Source of the DNA: CATOSP01 sp965204715
GTDB lineage: Bacteria > Chloroflexota > Dehalococcoidia > Lucifugimonadales > UBA3495
Reading direction: 5' to 3'
DNA: 64,000 bases
NCBI GenBank assembly: GCA_965204715.1
Contig: OZ242009.1
Location: forward strand, 3,720,001 to 3,784,000
Shown: positions 17,598-27,000 of the stretch, piece by piece
Position numbering within the stretch: position 1 is the first letter of the stretch
Layout: the number at the start of each line of letters is the position of its first letter
The notes under the pieces: generated by a model
Database searches by the model: none
Seen by the model: only the letters and a program-made list of their open reading frames with translations
Told to the model about the DNA's origin: nothing
Made by a program: the position numbers and the translations under genes

Positions 17598-18657
17598 CTG
17601 GATATTCGGCCTGGTCAGGCCGGTAATCGCGGAACTTGGGCATGACGTGGGTTGCGAACATTTCCATGGAGCGCAGCACCTTTTCCTGGGGAATCTGTCC
17701 CAAGGAGAAGGTGCAATTGAGGTAGGTCATGCCGGTGGCCTCGGTCAGACGCTGGACTTTCCCGGCAACCGCATCGGGGGTTCCGAAGAGCCAGTCCTGG
17801 TAGAGCATGTCGGGGTCGTCTTCCCCGGGCAGGGCGGCGGTCAGATCGGTGCGGGCCTTCCCCGCGTCCACGCGGAGGGTGTTGGTGCGGAGTCCCCGTG
17901 CGCTGCGGGTGTGCCAGACGGCATGGGGAAGCTGCGCCTTGGCGTCTTCTTCGGAGTCGGTGACGTAAACGCCACGCTGCACGATGAACTCCTGGGGCCA
18001 GCTCCGGCCCGACAGGTCCACCGCCTGCTGGAACATGCGCCACGACTCGATAACGCGCTCGGTCGAACCCGCCGTTCCGCCCGTGATGACGTTCATCCCC
18101 CGTTTCAGGGCCGAGGCCATGCTCTCCACGCTGGAGGTGGCCCGCCAGAATGGAGGGTGTGGTTCCTGCAACGGGCGGGGCAGGATGGTGGTCTCTGGAA
18201 TCCGGTAGTAACGGCCCTCGTGGGAGAAGGGAGCATGGGCCAGGGCATTGGTTATGACATCCAGCGATTCCTCGAACATCTCCCGGTTCTCTCCCAGGGG
18301 CCTCTGGAACCTCTGGAACTCGTACTCCTGGTAGCCAGTCCCGAACCCCACCTCCAGCCGTCCATTGGTCAGGTGGTCGAGCATGGCTATCTCTTCAGCG
18401 GTGTGGATCGGGTTGCGCAGGGGCAGCACCACCACCGCAGTGCTGAAGCGCACCCTCTCTGTATGCTGGGCCAGGGTCGAGATCAACAACAATGGGTTGG
18501 GCAGGAAACCGTAGCTGGAGAAGTGGTGCTCCGCGGCCACAACGTAATCGAACCCCAACTCGTCGGCCAGCTTGGCCTGCTCTATGGCGTTGGCATAGAC
18601 CTGGGAGGAAGGGAGCATATCGGGGGACTGCATGAGCATGAAGATTCCGAATTTCAT
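17584..18657 (-). CDS. LLM-class flavin-dependent monooxygenase (luciferase-like)
   Basis: The 357-residue protein has the luciferase-like TIM barrel. MKFGIFMLMQSP starts it, AEHHFSSYGF is the flavin pocket segment, VRFSTAVVVLPLRNPI is strand 4, and DHLTNGRLEVGFGTGYQ is the phosphate-binding region. These enzymes use reduced FMN and oxygen to oxidise diverse substrates. The ATG at 18657 has AAGGTGA upstream. It lies beside an amidase and a D-2-hydroxyacid dehydrogenase on the same strand, which suggests a degradative set; the substrate is not predictable. Confidence 0.92.
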   Translation of the reverse strand: MKFGIFMLMQSPDMLPSSQVYANAIEQAKLADELGFDYVVAAEHHFSSYGFLPNPLLLISTLAQHTERVRFSTAVVVLPLRNPIHTAEEIAMLDHLTNGRLEVGFGTGYQEYEFQRFQRPLGENREMFEESLDVITNALAHAPFSHEGRYYRIPETTILPRPLQEPHPPFWRATSSVESMASALKRGMNVITGGTAGSTERVIESWRMFQQAVDLSGRSWPQEFIVQRGVYVTDSEEDAKAQLPHAVWHTRSARGLRTNTLRVDAGKARTDLTAALPGEDDPDMLYQDWLFGTPDAVAGKVQRLTEATGMTYLNCTFSLGQIPQEKVLRSMEMFATHVMPKFRDYRPDQAEYPVISG

Positions 18658-18754
18658 CTGGTCTCACCTTGGTTTCGATTTGGATGTTCCAGAGGTCAGC
18701 CCCGGTTTCTCCGGGAAGCCCGGACTGCTGGCGTCCACCTTCTGGGAGACGTCA

Positions 18755-19312
18755 CTACGTACCGCAGCCGCTCCCGTTCTCACCCGGCTGATGCCGCAGG
18801 GAAAAGCCGACTTCGGACCTGTCTCCAACCTGTAGGGTGACATTGCCGGTAAGCGCCCGGAGTTGGCGGAGTTGGCGGTTAGAGTCTATAACGAAAGGCC
18901 GGGGTTCCGCCGAGGCCAGAGCTTCCAGGCCTGGTAGAATCCCCTCCACTTCCTCTACAACCTCTTCAACTTCGTCAAGCGACGACCAGTTCTCATAGAA
19001 GTTGCGATGACCCCTGTCAAAAGCGTCATGCAAGGCGCGGTTGAACGGCCCGGTGTCGTACTCAGGATATGCAGCCAATAGGTGCCGTCCCATAAATTCC
19101 ACTAACGAGTGGGAATTGTGGTTCCAGCCCCGCCGTTCTGCCGCCAGCTTGAACATCTGGGCTACTGCGCCCCAAGCCTTTTCGCCCGCCTGAAGCCGGT
19201 TGCCAGTTTCCAGTTCCTGGCGTGCGTCGATGATGAAACGCCGGGCCAACTGCCTGCGCTCTTCAGGGGTCTGGTGGTCCCCATGCGGGGGAATGGACGG
19301 CACTGCGGTCAT
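18755..19312 (-). CDS. uncharacterised protein, PaREP1/HEPN-like helical domain
   Basis: The 185-residue protein is mostly helical and charged. Residues 15-110 (RRQLARRFIIDARQELETG, AWGAVAQMFKLAAERRGW, then HSLVEFMGRHL) resemble PaREP1/HEPN-like four-helix domains. A coiled acidic stretch (DEVEEVVEEVEG) and a poorly conserved tail follow. The ATG at 19312 has GGAGGG ten bases upstream; an ATG at 19330 has none. No RxxxxH ribonuclease motif is evident, so nuclease activity should not be assumed. The neighbours do not indicate a role. Confidence 0.6.
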   Translation of the reverse strand: MTAVPSIPPHGDHQTPEERRQLARRFIIDARQELETGNRLQAGEKAWGAVAQMFKLAAERRGWNHNSHSLVEFMGRHLLAAYPEYDTGPFNRALHDAFDRGHRNFYENWSSLDEVEEVVEEVEGILPGLEALASAEPRPFVIDSNRQLRQLRALTGNVTLQVGDRSEVGFSLRHQPGENGSGCGT

Positions 19313-19391
19313 GGTACTATGGCCCTCCATCAGGGGCTTTGGAGAGGGGGTCTCGGGACACCAGGGAATGGCAACGGGATGTCATCACGGG

Positions 19392-20345
19392 CTAGTATCC
19401 CTTCTGCTTATCGATCACGCTCAGCAACTCGCGGCCATCGGAGAAGCGGCGCAGGTTCTCGCAGAACAGGTCGATGGTCCGGTCCAGCCGCAACGGGGAG
19501 CCGCCGGAAGCGTGGGGTGTGATGATCACGTGGGGATGGTCCCACAGGGGGCTGTCCGCGGGCAGCGGCTCGGGCGAGGTCACGTCCAACCCGGCCCCGG
19601 AGATCAGGCCCTGGTCCAGTGCCTCAAGCAGCGCATCGCCGTCGATGATGGGGCCGCGAGTCACGTTTACCAGGAGCGCTCCGGGTTTCATGTGCCGGAA
19701 GGCTTCCCGGTCGAACAGGCCCCGCGTGCGCTGCGTCAGCGGACAGCAGACCGACACTACGTCTGACTGCTCCAGCAGGTCGTAGAAGCGGTCGGTGCCC
19801 CATATCTCCCGGACGAAGTCGGGCTTCTCCAGCGGCTCGGGATCGACGGCGATTACCGCCATGCCGAATCCCCCGGCGCGGCGGGCAACCTCAATGCCAA
19901 CCCCGCCCAGCCCGACTATGCCCAGGGTCGCCCCGCCCAGTTCCCAGGACTCGCGCCGGATCGACATGCGATTGTCCCAGGTGCGCTCGCGGACAGCCCG
20001 CCCTACGCCCCGCAGCAACCCCAAGAGCAGCGCCCAGGTATGGTCTGCCAGGTGGGTTCCCACCGTGCCCTTGGCGCTGGTCAGGATGATGGGGCTTTCG
20101 ACGAACTCTGAAAAGAGCAGGTTGTCGATGCCCGCGCCTTCGGTCTGTACCCACTTCAGTTGCCGGGCAGCCTCGAACAGGGGGCGGCTGAAGGAGCCGA
20201 AGATAATATCCACGTCGCCCACCAGGGCCAACTGTTCTTCCCGGGTGCGGGCGACGATGATTTCGTTGTCCCCGGACACCGCCTGAACTCGCTGCATCTG
20301 CTCTTCGCTCAGTTCGTCCAGGTTGGCGTTCATCATTATTTTCAA
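19392..20345 (-). CDS. D-2-hydroxyacid dehydrogenase
   Basis: The 317-residue protein has the NAD-binding GLGGVG at 145-150. The catalytic trio is present: R230 in NVTRGP, E259 in TSPEPLP and H278 in TPHASGG. The family interconverts 2-keto acids and D-2-hydroxy acids with NAD(P)H. DP around residue 168 at the end of the second Rossmann strand suggests NADH preference, which is weak evidence. It lies divergent from the amidohydrolase gene, with 272 bp between the two starts that must hold both promoters. Confidence 0.92.
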   Translation of the reverse strand: MKIMMNANLDELSEEQMQRVQAVSGDNEIIVARTREEQLALVGDVDIIFGSFSRPLFEAARQLKWVQTEGAGIDNLLFSEFVESPIILTSAKGTVGTHLADHTWALLLGLLRGVGRAVRERTWDNRMSIRRESWELGGATLGIVGLGGVGIEVARRAGGFGMAVIAVDPEPLEKPDFVREIWGTDRFYDLLEQSDVVSVCCPLTQRTRGLFDREAFRHMKPGALLVNVTRGPIIDGDALLEALDQGLISGAGLDVTSPEPLPADSPLWDHPHVIITPHASGGSPLRLDRTIDLFCENLRRFSDGRELLSVIDKQKGY

Positions 20346-20551
20346 GGCGCAACCTCCGGCATGGCCTCCCAGTCCCGTGGGAACCCTGTTGTATATGGCT
20401 GGATTTTACACCTTTTTGAATGGCGCCGCGCCCGGTTCATTCTCCCGGTTCATTCTAAGGAGAAACATTCAAAGGGAAACATCGTAGCGCCGGTGGACCA
20501 GGATATTCCCCAATAGTTGCGGCAGTTGGGGTTATGCAGCCCGGACTCTTG

Positions 20552-20557
20552 TATAAT
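20552..20557 (+). promoter_or_regulatory. possible -10 box for amidohydrolase gene
   Basis: A perfect TATAAT lies 60 bp upstream of the start at 20618. No good -35 box is at the right distance, so this is only a candidate. Confidence 0.3.
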
Positions 20558-20617
20558 CCGTCCCAACTTCCCGACTCGAATATCCGTACTTCTCTGGAGT
20601 ATTTAAGGAGGATGGCG

Positions 20618-21439
20618 ATGCTGGTAGTTGACTCGCAGATACACCTTTGGGGGGCCAATCTCCCGACCAATCCGGCCCACCGTCAGGTGACTTCCTACAC
20701 CGCAGACGAGGCGCTGGGGGACATGGACGAGGCGGGCGTGGACGCAGCGGTGATCCACCCGCCGGGGTGGGACCCCAACTCCGACGCCATTGCGGTGGAG
20801 GCAGCGCGGCAGCACCCCAACCGGCTGTCCATACTGGGCAAGTTCCCTCTTGACGACCCGGCCAGCGCCGGACTGGTAGAGGGTTGGAAAAACCAGACGG
20901 GGATGCTGGGACTGCGGTTCACTTTCCTCCAACCCCACCAGCAGACATGGCCCACGGACGGGACCATTGACTGGCTGTGGCCCGCGGCCGAAGCTGTCGG
21001 GCTTCCTGTGGGACTGGCTTGCGGCGGCTTTCTGCCCGTTGTGGGTCAAATTGCGGAACATCATCCGGGGCTGAAGCTGATCGTTGACCACATGGGGCGG
21101 CCTACCGGCCTGAGCGGGCCGGCGGCCTGGGAATCCCTGCCCCAGTTGCTGGACCTGGCCCGGTATCCCAACGTGGCGGTGAAGGCGTCCGGCGCGCCCA
21201 GCTACTCGGCTGAGGCATATCCCTACCGCGACATCCATGACCACATCCACCGCATATACGACGCCTTCGGCCCGGAGCGCATGTTCTGGGGCACCGACAT
21301 CACCCGGATGCCCTGCTCCTGGCGGGAGTGCGTAACCATGTTCACCGAGGAGCTTTCCTGGCTGACCGACGCGGACAGGGAACTGGTCATGGGCGCGGCC
21401 CTGTGCCGGTGGATAGGCTGGGACTTGCCGGAGGTTTAG
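20618..21439 (+). CDS. amidohydrolase family protein (amidohydrolase_2 TIM barrel)
   Basis: The 273-residue protein starts MLVVDSQIHLWG, where the D-x-x-x-H pattern is a metal-site variant of this family. LIVDHMGRP carries a second His, and FWGTDITRMP carries the C-terminal Asp. The family hydrolyses or decarboxylates small acids or lactones. AAGGAGG lies six bases before the ATG at 20618, which decides the start over ATGs at 20534 and 20612. It heads a plus-strand run with a VOC protein and an enolase-family enzyme, a likely catabolic set. Confidence 0.87.
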   Translation: MLVVDSQIHLWGANLPTNPAHRQVTSYTADEALGDMDEAGVDAAVIHPPGWDPNSDAIAVEAARQHPNRLSILGKFPLDDPASAGLVEGWKNQTGMLGLRFTFLQPHQQTWPTDGTIDWLWPAAEAVGLPVGLACGGFLPVVGQIAEHHPGLKLIVDHMGRPTGLSGPAAWESLPQLLDLARYPNVAVKASGAPSYSAEAYPYRDIHDHIHRIYDAFGPERMFWGTDITRMPCSWRECVTMFTEELSWLTDADRELVMGAALCRWIGWDLPEV

Positions 21440-21498
21440 GGATGGGTATAATGTGAGCCACTACCAAGGGCAACATCATAAACGCGAGGTCAAGAGCT

Positions 21499-21990
21499 AT
21501 GGCTGAGACTACAGGACTGGGACACGTTGGAATCTACGCGACAGACCTGATGCGGCAGCGGGACTTCTACAGCCGGGTTATCGGGCTGAAGATCGCCGAT
21601 GAGGACCTGGAAGGCCGGGGAATGGTGTTCATGAGTTCCGACCCGGTATCGGAGCATCACGAGTTCGTCCTGATGAAGGGCAGGGTCAAGAACGACGACA
21701 CCAACGTCATCCAGCAGATTTCCTTCAAGGTGCCTACCATCGGCGACATGCGGGAGTACAAGCACAAGCTGGAGGAGGAGCCGGACGTAACCATCGAGCG
21801 GATCGTCAGCCACGGCAACGCCTTCGGCATGTACTTCCTGGACCCGGAGGGGAACCGGGTGGAGTTGTACTACCGCACCGGCTACCCCGTCCCCCAGCCT
21901 CACGGCGACCCCATCGACCTGGAGAGGTCGGACGAAGAACTGCTGGCAGACGCCAGGGAGCTTCTGAGGACCAAGCAGCCGGTCAAGTAA
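21499..21990 (+). CDS. VOC superfamily protein (glyoxalase / extradiol dioxygenase fold)
   Basis: The 163-residue protein has one full VOC unit. H9 in GLGHVGIYATDL, the EHHEF His pair near residue 54 and the Glu in GNRVELYY are the usual metal ligands. QRDFYSRVIGLKI matches the first helix. Such proteins bind a divalent metal and act as lyases, dioxygenases or resistance proteins. It lies 59 bp after the amidohydrolase gene and before the enolase-family gene. The specific reaction cannot be inferred, but catechol-type ring cleavage is possible in this context. Confidence 0.88.
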   Translation: MAETTGLGHVGIYATDLMRQRDFYSRVIGLKIADEDLEGRGMVFMSSDPVSEHHEFVLMKGRVKNDDTNVIQQISFKVPTIGDMREYKHKLEEEPDVTIERIVSHGNAFGMYFLDPEGNRVELYYRTGYPVPQPHGDPIDLERSDEELLADARELLRTKQPVK

Positions 21991-22033
21991 CGAAGACTGT
22001 TCTGACGCGGGTAACGCCGCGACCGGAAAACCG

Positions 22034-22069
22034 CGCCCAATCCCGGCAGTGTCGCCTCGGGATTGGGCG
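22034..22069 (+). terminator. hairpin after VOC gene
   Basis: CGCCCAATCCC (22034-22044) pairs perfectly with GGGATTGGGCG (22059-22069), followed by TCTCTATT. It would end or attenuate transcription before the enolase-family gene, whose start is 25 bp on. Confidence 0.65.
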
Positions 22070-22093
22070 TCTCTATTCGCGGGAGATGTATAG

Positions 22094-23266
22094 ATGAAAA
22101 TAAGCAACGTGGAAACGTTCCTGGTTGACGGCGGGTGGCGTCCGTGGATATTCGTCAAGGTGGAGACCGACGAGGGAATCACCGGCTGGGGCGAATGCAC
22201 TGATCCCCGGTCTCCCAACGGCGTTGCCGGCACCATCAAGGACCTGACGCCGACGCTCATCGGCCAGGACCCGGGGGCCTACGAGATGCGGGCATGGGAC
22301 ATGTTCCGGGCGTCGCGCCAGAGTCCCGGCGGCATCGTGGCCAAGGCCATCGCGGGCATCGACTGCGCCCTGCTGGACGCGAAGGCCAAGGCCCTGGGCA
22401 TCTCCGTAACCGAGCTTTTCGGCGGTCCGACGCGGGACTCGGTGCGGGTCTATTGGTCCCACTGCGGCACCAGCCGGGCACGCTACCCGGAGCTTCTTGG
22501 GACACCGCCCATCCGCACGATGGAAGACATCTCCGACCTGGGCAGGGAGGTGGTGCAGCGGGGGTTCACCGCCCTAAAGACCAACGTGGTCATGCCCGGC
22601 GACCCGGCCACGGTGTACGGCGGCGGTTTCGCCCGCGGCCCCGGCAGCACCGACGGCACGATCACCGCGCCGGTGCTGCGCCACATCGAGGAACTGATCG
22701 GGACGTTCCGCGACGCGGTGGGGCCGGACGTGGACATCAACCTGGACCTGAACTTCAACTTCAAGCCGGAGAGCGCGGCCCGCATCGCCAAGATGCTGGA
22801 GCAGTTCGACCTGCTGTGGCTGGAGATCGACATGTACTCCCCAGAGGCGATCCACCGCATCCGCGAGTCCACCAGCACCAAGATATGCACCGGCGAGAAC
22901 CTGTTCTACATGCGGGAGTACCTGCCCTACTTCCAGATGCAGGCGGCGGACGTGTTCATGGTGGACGTTCCATGGAACGGGTACACCCAGTCCAAGAAGG
23001 TGGGAGACCTGGCGGAAGTGTTCCAGCTAAACGTAGCCCCGCACAACTACTACAGCCACATGTCCACCTTCATCAGCGCCAGCCTGTGCGCCGTCCTGCC
23101 CAACGTCCGTATCATGGAAATAGACATAGACGACGTGCCGTGGAAAGACGACATAATAACCGAGTTGCCGGAGATCACGGACGGCTACATGAACATCCCC
23201 AATCGCCCAGGCTGGGGCGCGGACCTCAACGAGGAAGAAATGCGCAAGCACCCCTGGACAGGGTAA
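22094..23266 (+). CDS. mandelate racemase / muconate lactonizing family enzyme (enolase superfamily)
   Basis: The 390-residue protein has an N-terminal capping domain (GITGWGEC) and a barrel with the three metal ligands D218 (LDLNFN), E244 (WLEIDMY) and E268 (CTGENL). H317 in VAPHN is in the general acid position of the galactonate dehydratase-like group, and a single Lys is in ALKTNV. It likely dehydrates a sugar acid or related acid by removing an alpha proton. A hairpin terminator separates it from the upstream genes, so it may be partly independent. Confidence 0.9.
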   Translation: MKISNVETFLVDGGWRPWIFVKVETDEGITGWGECTDPRSPNGVAGTIKDLTPTLIGQDPGAYEMRAWDMFRASRQSPGGIVAKAIAGIDCALLDAKAKALGISVTELFGGPTRDSVRVYWSHCGTSRARYPELLGTPPIRTMEDISDLGREVVQRGFTALKTNVVMPGDPATVYGGGFARGPGSTDGTITAPVLRHIEELIGTFRDAVGPDVDINLDLNFNFKPESAARIAKMLEQFDLLWLEIDMYSPEAIHRIRESTSTKICTGENLFYMREYLPYFQMQAADVFMVDVPWNGYTQSKKVGDLAEVFQLNVAPHNYYSHMSTFISASLCAVLPNVRIMEIDIDDVPWKDDIITELPEITDGYMNIPNRPGWGADLNEEEMRKHPWTG

Positions 23267-23305
23267 GTTGACTCCCCTGTTTGAGCGCGGATGGCTCCTG
23301 CGGCT

Positions 23306-24001
23306 TTAGTCAGCCCGCCTGTAGCGTTCCAGTTCCGCTTCCAGTTCCCGGACACGCTCCTGGGCGGCTATGCGGGCTTCCCGCTCGTCGCCGAACCTGG
23401 GAATGTGGCGTCCAGTGGCCGGGTTATACCAGCCCAGTTGACCCCCTTGCCATCGCAGATGCAGGTTGAGGACTGAACTGTAACCCTGCCAGGACTCCTC
23501 GGCGAGCTGCTCGATGGGGATCGATTCGTAGGCATCGTCCACAAGCCGGTCTCCGGCCAGAGGCGCTCCGTGGTGTTGGCCTCCGGAGGGATCGAAGCGC
23601 CAGTATTCGGGAATTCCGAGAGCGGCGTAGCCCGTCCGCTTCTCGCGGACGTCGCGCCGCCCCGTGCTTGGCGACCCGATTTCCAGCACGAAGTCCGGGG
23701 GCTTGCCCTGGTGAGAGATGATATAGCCGTTCTCTGCCTGGTACGATTCCGGATTGACGTTGAACGCGATGAGCAGGTCCGGCGCCATCAGCCCCCTCCG
23801 GCTGGTGGTGGGTTCCCGGCTGATGTAGACCTCGCTGGTGATGATGGTTGTGTCCGGGTTGCCCAGGTGCTCGGCCAGGTGGAGGCCGTTGCCGAGGGAG
23901 TTGAAATAGATGTAATTGTTCATGTCCTCGGGCGTGGGAGCATCCGGGAGCCGGACCGAGCCGGGAGGATGTTCCGTCATGGGAGAGGGTCTGGTGGTCA
24001 T
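23306..24001 (-). CDS. Uma2 family endonuclease-like protein (DUF820)
   Basis: The 231-residue protein has the PD-(D/E)xK arrangement of the Uma2 family. APDLLIAFN holds the Asp, and DFVLEIGSPST holds the E-x-x-S replacement typical of the group, followed by RDVREKRTGYAALGIPEYW. The C-terminus is a charged coiled segment. The ATG at 24001 has GAGG six bases upstream. Uma2 proteins are abundant in Chloroflexota and cyanobacteria and their role is not established. It is convergent with the enolase-family gene and 48 bp downstream of the macroglobulin gene on the same strand. Confidence 0.85.
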   Translation of the reverse strand: MTTRPSPMTEHPPGSVRLPDAPTPEDMNNYIYFNSLGNGLHLAEHLGNPDTTIITSEVYISREPTTSRRGLMAPDLLIAFNVNPESYQAENGYIISHQGKPPDFVLEIGSPSTGRRDVREKRTGYAALGIPEYWRFDPSGGQHHGAPLAGDRLVDDAYESIPIEQLAEESWQGYSSVLNLHLRWQGGQLGWYNPATGRHIPRFGDEREARIAAQERVRELEAELERYRRAD

Positions 24002-24049
24002 GGCGGACCTCATTGGTTTGTATGAAGGCATTATAGGGCATCGCGCCGC

Positions 24050-27000
24050 CTACCCGCCTACCCTCATCCCCCCGCCCAGGCTCTGGCCCTTCCACTCCGG
24101 CCGGTAGTAGGAGTAGACCGAGGACGTGACCGGCTCGGCGCGCACCGGGAAGAGGGCGCGGGCCTGGAACTCCAGGGACACGGTCTCCCCCGGCTCCATG
24201 TCCTCGATGTATATGATCACCTTGCGTCCGGCCACGTCGTGGCGCTTGATCCTCGGTTCAGACTCCGCCATGCGCTGGATGGACTCCATGACCGGGCCAA
24301 AGCCGGTGGGTATGGACACGTCCAGCACGACCATGCCCGCCTCCACGAACCTGGGAGGATTGAAGGTCACGTCGGCCGATACGGTGATGATGTCGTCCAC
24401 CTCCACCCGGTCGGTTCCGTAGTCCACGTCAATGTCGAAGATGGGCTTGCCCACCGTCTCCACCTCCGGGGTGTTGAACCGGCGAACCGCCTGCACCACC
24501 ACCTGCCCCCTGCCGATGCCGGAGACCTCGATCTCCGACCCAGCCGGCACTTCAAGGATATGCACCACGTCGGCGTTCCCCGGGGTGATGCTCAACTCCT
24601 CCTCCCATTCCCCGGAGGACAGGCTTACGCTCATTTCAACGTCCGAGCGGGCATGTGCCGCGAACCTGGTCAGGGCTTGCAGACCCACCACAGTGTCCTG
24701 GGTCGAACCGTAGCCGCCGTAGGCGTTGCGCTGGTTGACCAGCCACTTCCCGGCGTTGGATGCGTTGATCATGTCCCCGCGTTCCAGCAATGCTAGGGTC
24801 GCGTACCCAGTGGTCTCCACCGCCGCGCTCCTGCCGGGTTGGGGCGGGTGGATCATCCCCCGGTTGCGTGGGAGCATTCCCGCCGCCACCGGCGCGGAAC
24901 CCCAGCTAAGGCCGCCGTCGCCTGCTTCCGCCATCGACATCAGCTTGTCGTAGGCTGCATCGGCCCCGTTGCTCCCGGCAAGCTCCAGGGCGTAGGATAC
25001 TATGGCGGCGGTGTAGGGGGCGTCTATGCCGTCCAGTTCCCCCTCCAGGTAGTCGATGGCCCTGGAGGATGCATCCTGTTCCCCCGACTCCAGCAGGGCT
25101 ATGGCCACGTAGGCCGTCAGGGCCGTGTTCCCCTTCAACCCGCCCAGAAGTTCCTGGTGGTGGAGGAAACCCACCGGCTCAAAGGAGCCGTCCCCGCGCT
25201 GGTGGCGCAGTATCCAGTCCTGAGAGGCGTTCAGCACGTCGGGGTCGATGTGGATCATGCCCCCGGCCTGGGAGAAAGTCTTCAGCACAAAGGCGGTGAG
25301 CCACAGGCTGCCCTCCTCGTCGCTGTCCCCGAAAGCGGAGAAACTGCCGTCGCCCCGGCGGTAGGTAAGCTCCCGCTGGTAGCCGGTGATCATCAGCCGC
25401 TCCGCCTTGGCCATGACTTCCGGCTTGATTTGCCCGGTGTCGCGCAGGTAGTCGGCCACGAACACGTTGGGAGCGAACAGGATCATGTTCTGCTCCCCGC
25501 AGCCGAAGGGCATCTGCAGCAGCCCCTCCAGCCCGTCGATGGTCTGGGCCAGGTAGCTGCCGGTGACGGAAACCAGCGTCCGCGCCGAGTCGTCCACGGC
25601 GTTGCCGGGTACCGACCCGTCGAATGTGTGGCGGCTGCCCGGGGTCAGCACAAGGTTCTCCACCAGTTCCTCGGGAACGCCCTCCGGTTCCACCAGCATT
25701 TCCTTGATAACCGCGTCGGCGGCTTCCGTGCTGCGGGCCGAGACCTCCAGCTCCATCTTGCCCACATCCGTAAGGCGGATGCGGAACTCCGCCCCGCCAA
25801 TGTCGTTGGAGCCGACGGTGACGCTCCGGCGGGGGATGTCCAGCAGTTCGTAACCATCCGACGGGGACAGGTCCACTTGGATTGTCTGCGGCGAGTCCAG
25901 GTAGTTGTACAACGCTACCTTCGCCGGCAGCACCTCGCCCCTTATGCCGGAGAAGGGCAGGTCAACCTGGAGGAAGAAGGGCTGGAAGACCTTCAGTTCG
26001 CTCTCGGCAATCCCCAGCCCGTGCTCGCTGGACAGTCCCACGGCACGCAGTACCCACGTGGTGATGCTGTCCGGCGCTTCCACGGGCACCGTTGCCAGCC
26101 CATCATCGTTGGTGGTGACGCCGGTCCAGAGCCAGGTTTCCGGGAAGAACTGGCGGACGCGGGTAACCTCGGCAAGCTGGTCCGCCGCCCCTCCGGCGTC
26201 GGCTGAGACCGCCACCGGCGCGGGAGTTGCCATGGCCGCCGGTGCGGCATCCATCACAGCCATTTCCTTCTGGACCATAACGCCTCTCATGGCTTCCGCC
26301 ACTACCTGGCCAAACTTGCGTTGAGGACGGTACTCCTTTCCTTCCGGGACGTCCTTGTTGGTCATCACCACCACGCCGGCGTCCTGGAACGCCTCCATCG
26401 CGCCCCGGGCGGTGACGCGGCGGTGGATGCGCACGTCGTGAAGCTCGACCCGCGGCTGCATGTACAGCCGTTCCAGCTCGTTGAAAACCTGCTGGAGGTT
26501 GAGCCGGTTTTCGGCAAGGATGAACACCGACCGGTCTACCGCCACCAACCCCACCTGTGCCGGTCCCTGGGTCTCAACGTTGATGTCCACAGCCTCGCCC
26601 GGCATTACCTGGTCTTTCCCGAAACCGGCTTGTACCCGGTGCGGGTAGACCGCCGCGACGTTGAACGGGATGTAGTCGGCGGCAACCTCGCCGTCGGGCA
26701 GCACCTGGTACACCAGCAGCCGCGCGCTGGGGGCCATGACCGGGGTCACAGTGAAGGAAATCTCGGGCGAGTCCGAAATCCGGGAGAAAACGACCTTCCC
26801 CCGCGCCACGACCTCGTAGTATAGGTTGGTCGTCTCCCTGGTGGTGTGGACCTTGAACCGGGTGGTATCTCCCACGTTCAGGTTGGCCGGGCCTTCCTGT
26901 ACCACGTGGATGAAGCTGCCCGAGGGGGAATAGCTGGCCCGCATCTCCAGGGACGCCCAGGCGTCGTTGGTGCTGGCCTCCACCATCAGCCCGACCGCAT

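Noticed and set aside
22294..23271. 325-codon open frame overlapping the enolase-family gene
   Set aside because: Same strand, shifted frame; the product is Arg/Gly/His-rich without motifs.
24839..26206. 455-codon open frame on the plus strand inside the macroglobulin gene
   Set aside because: Antisense shadow of the macroglobulin gene; low complexity and no ribosome site.
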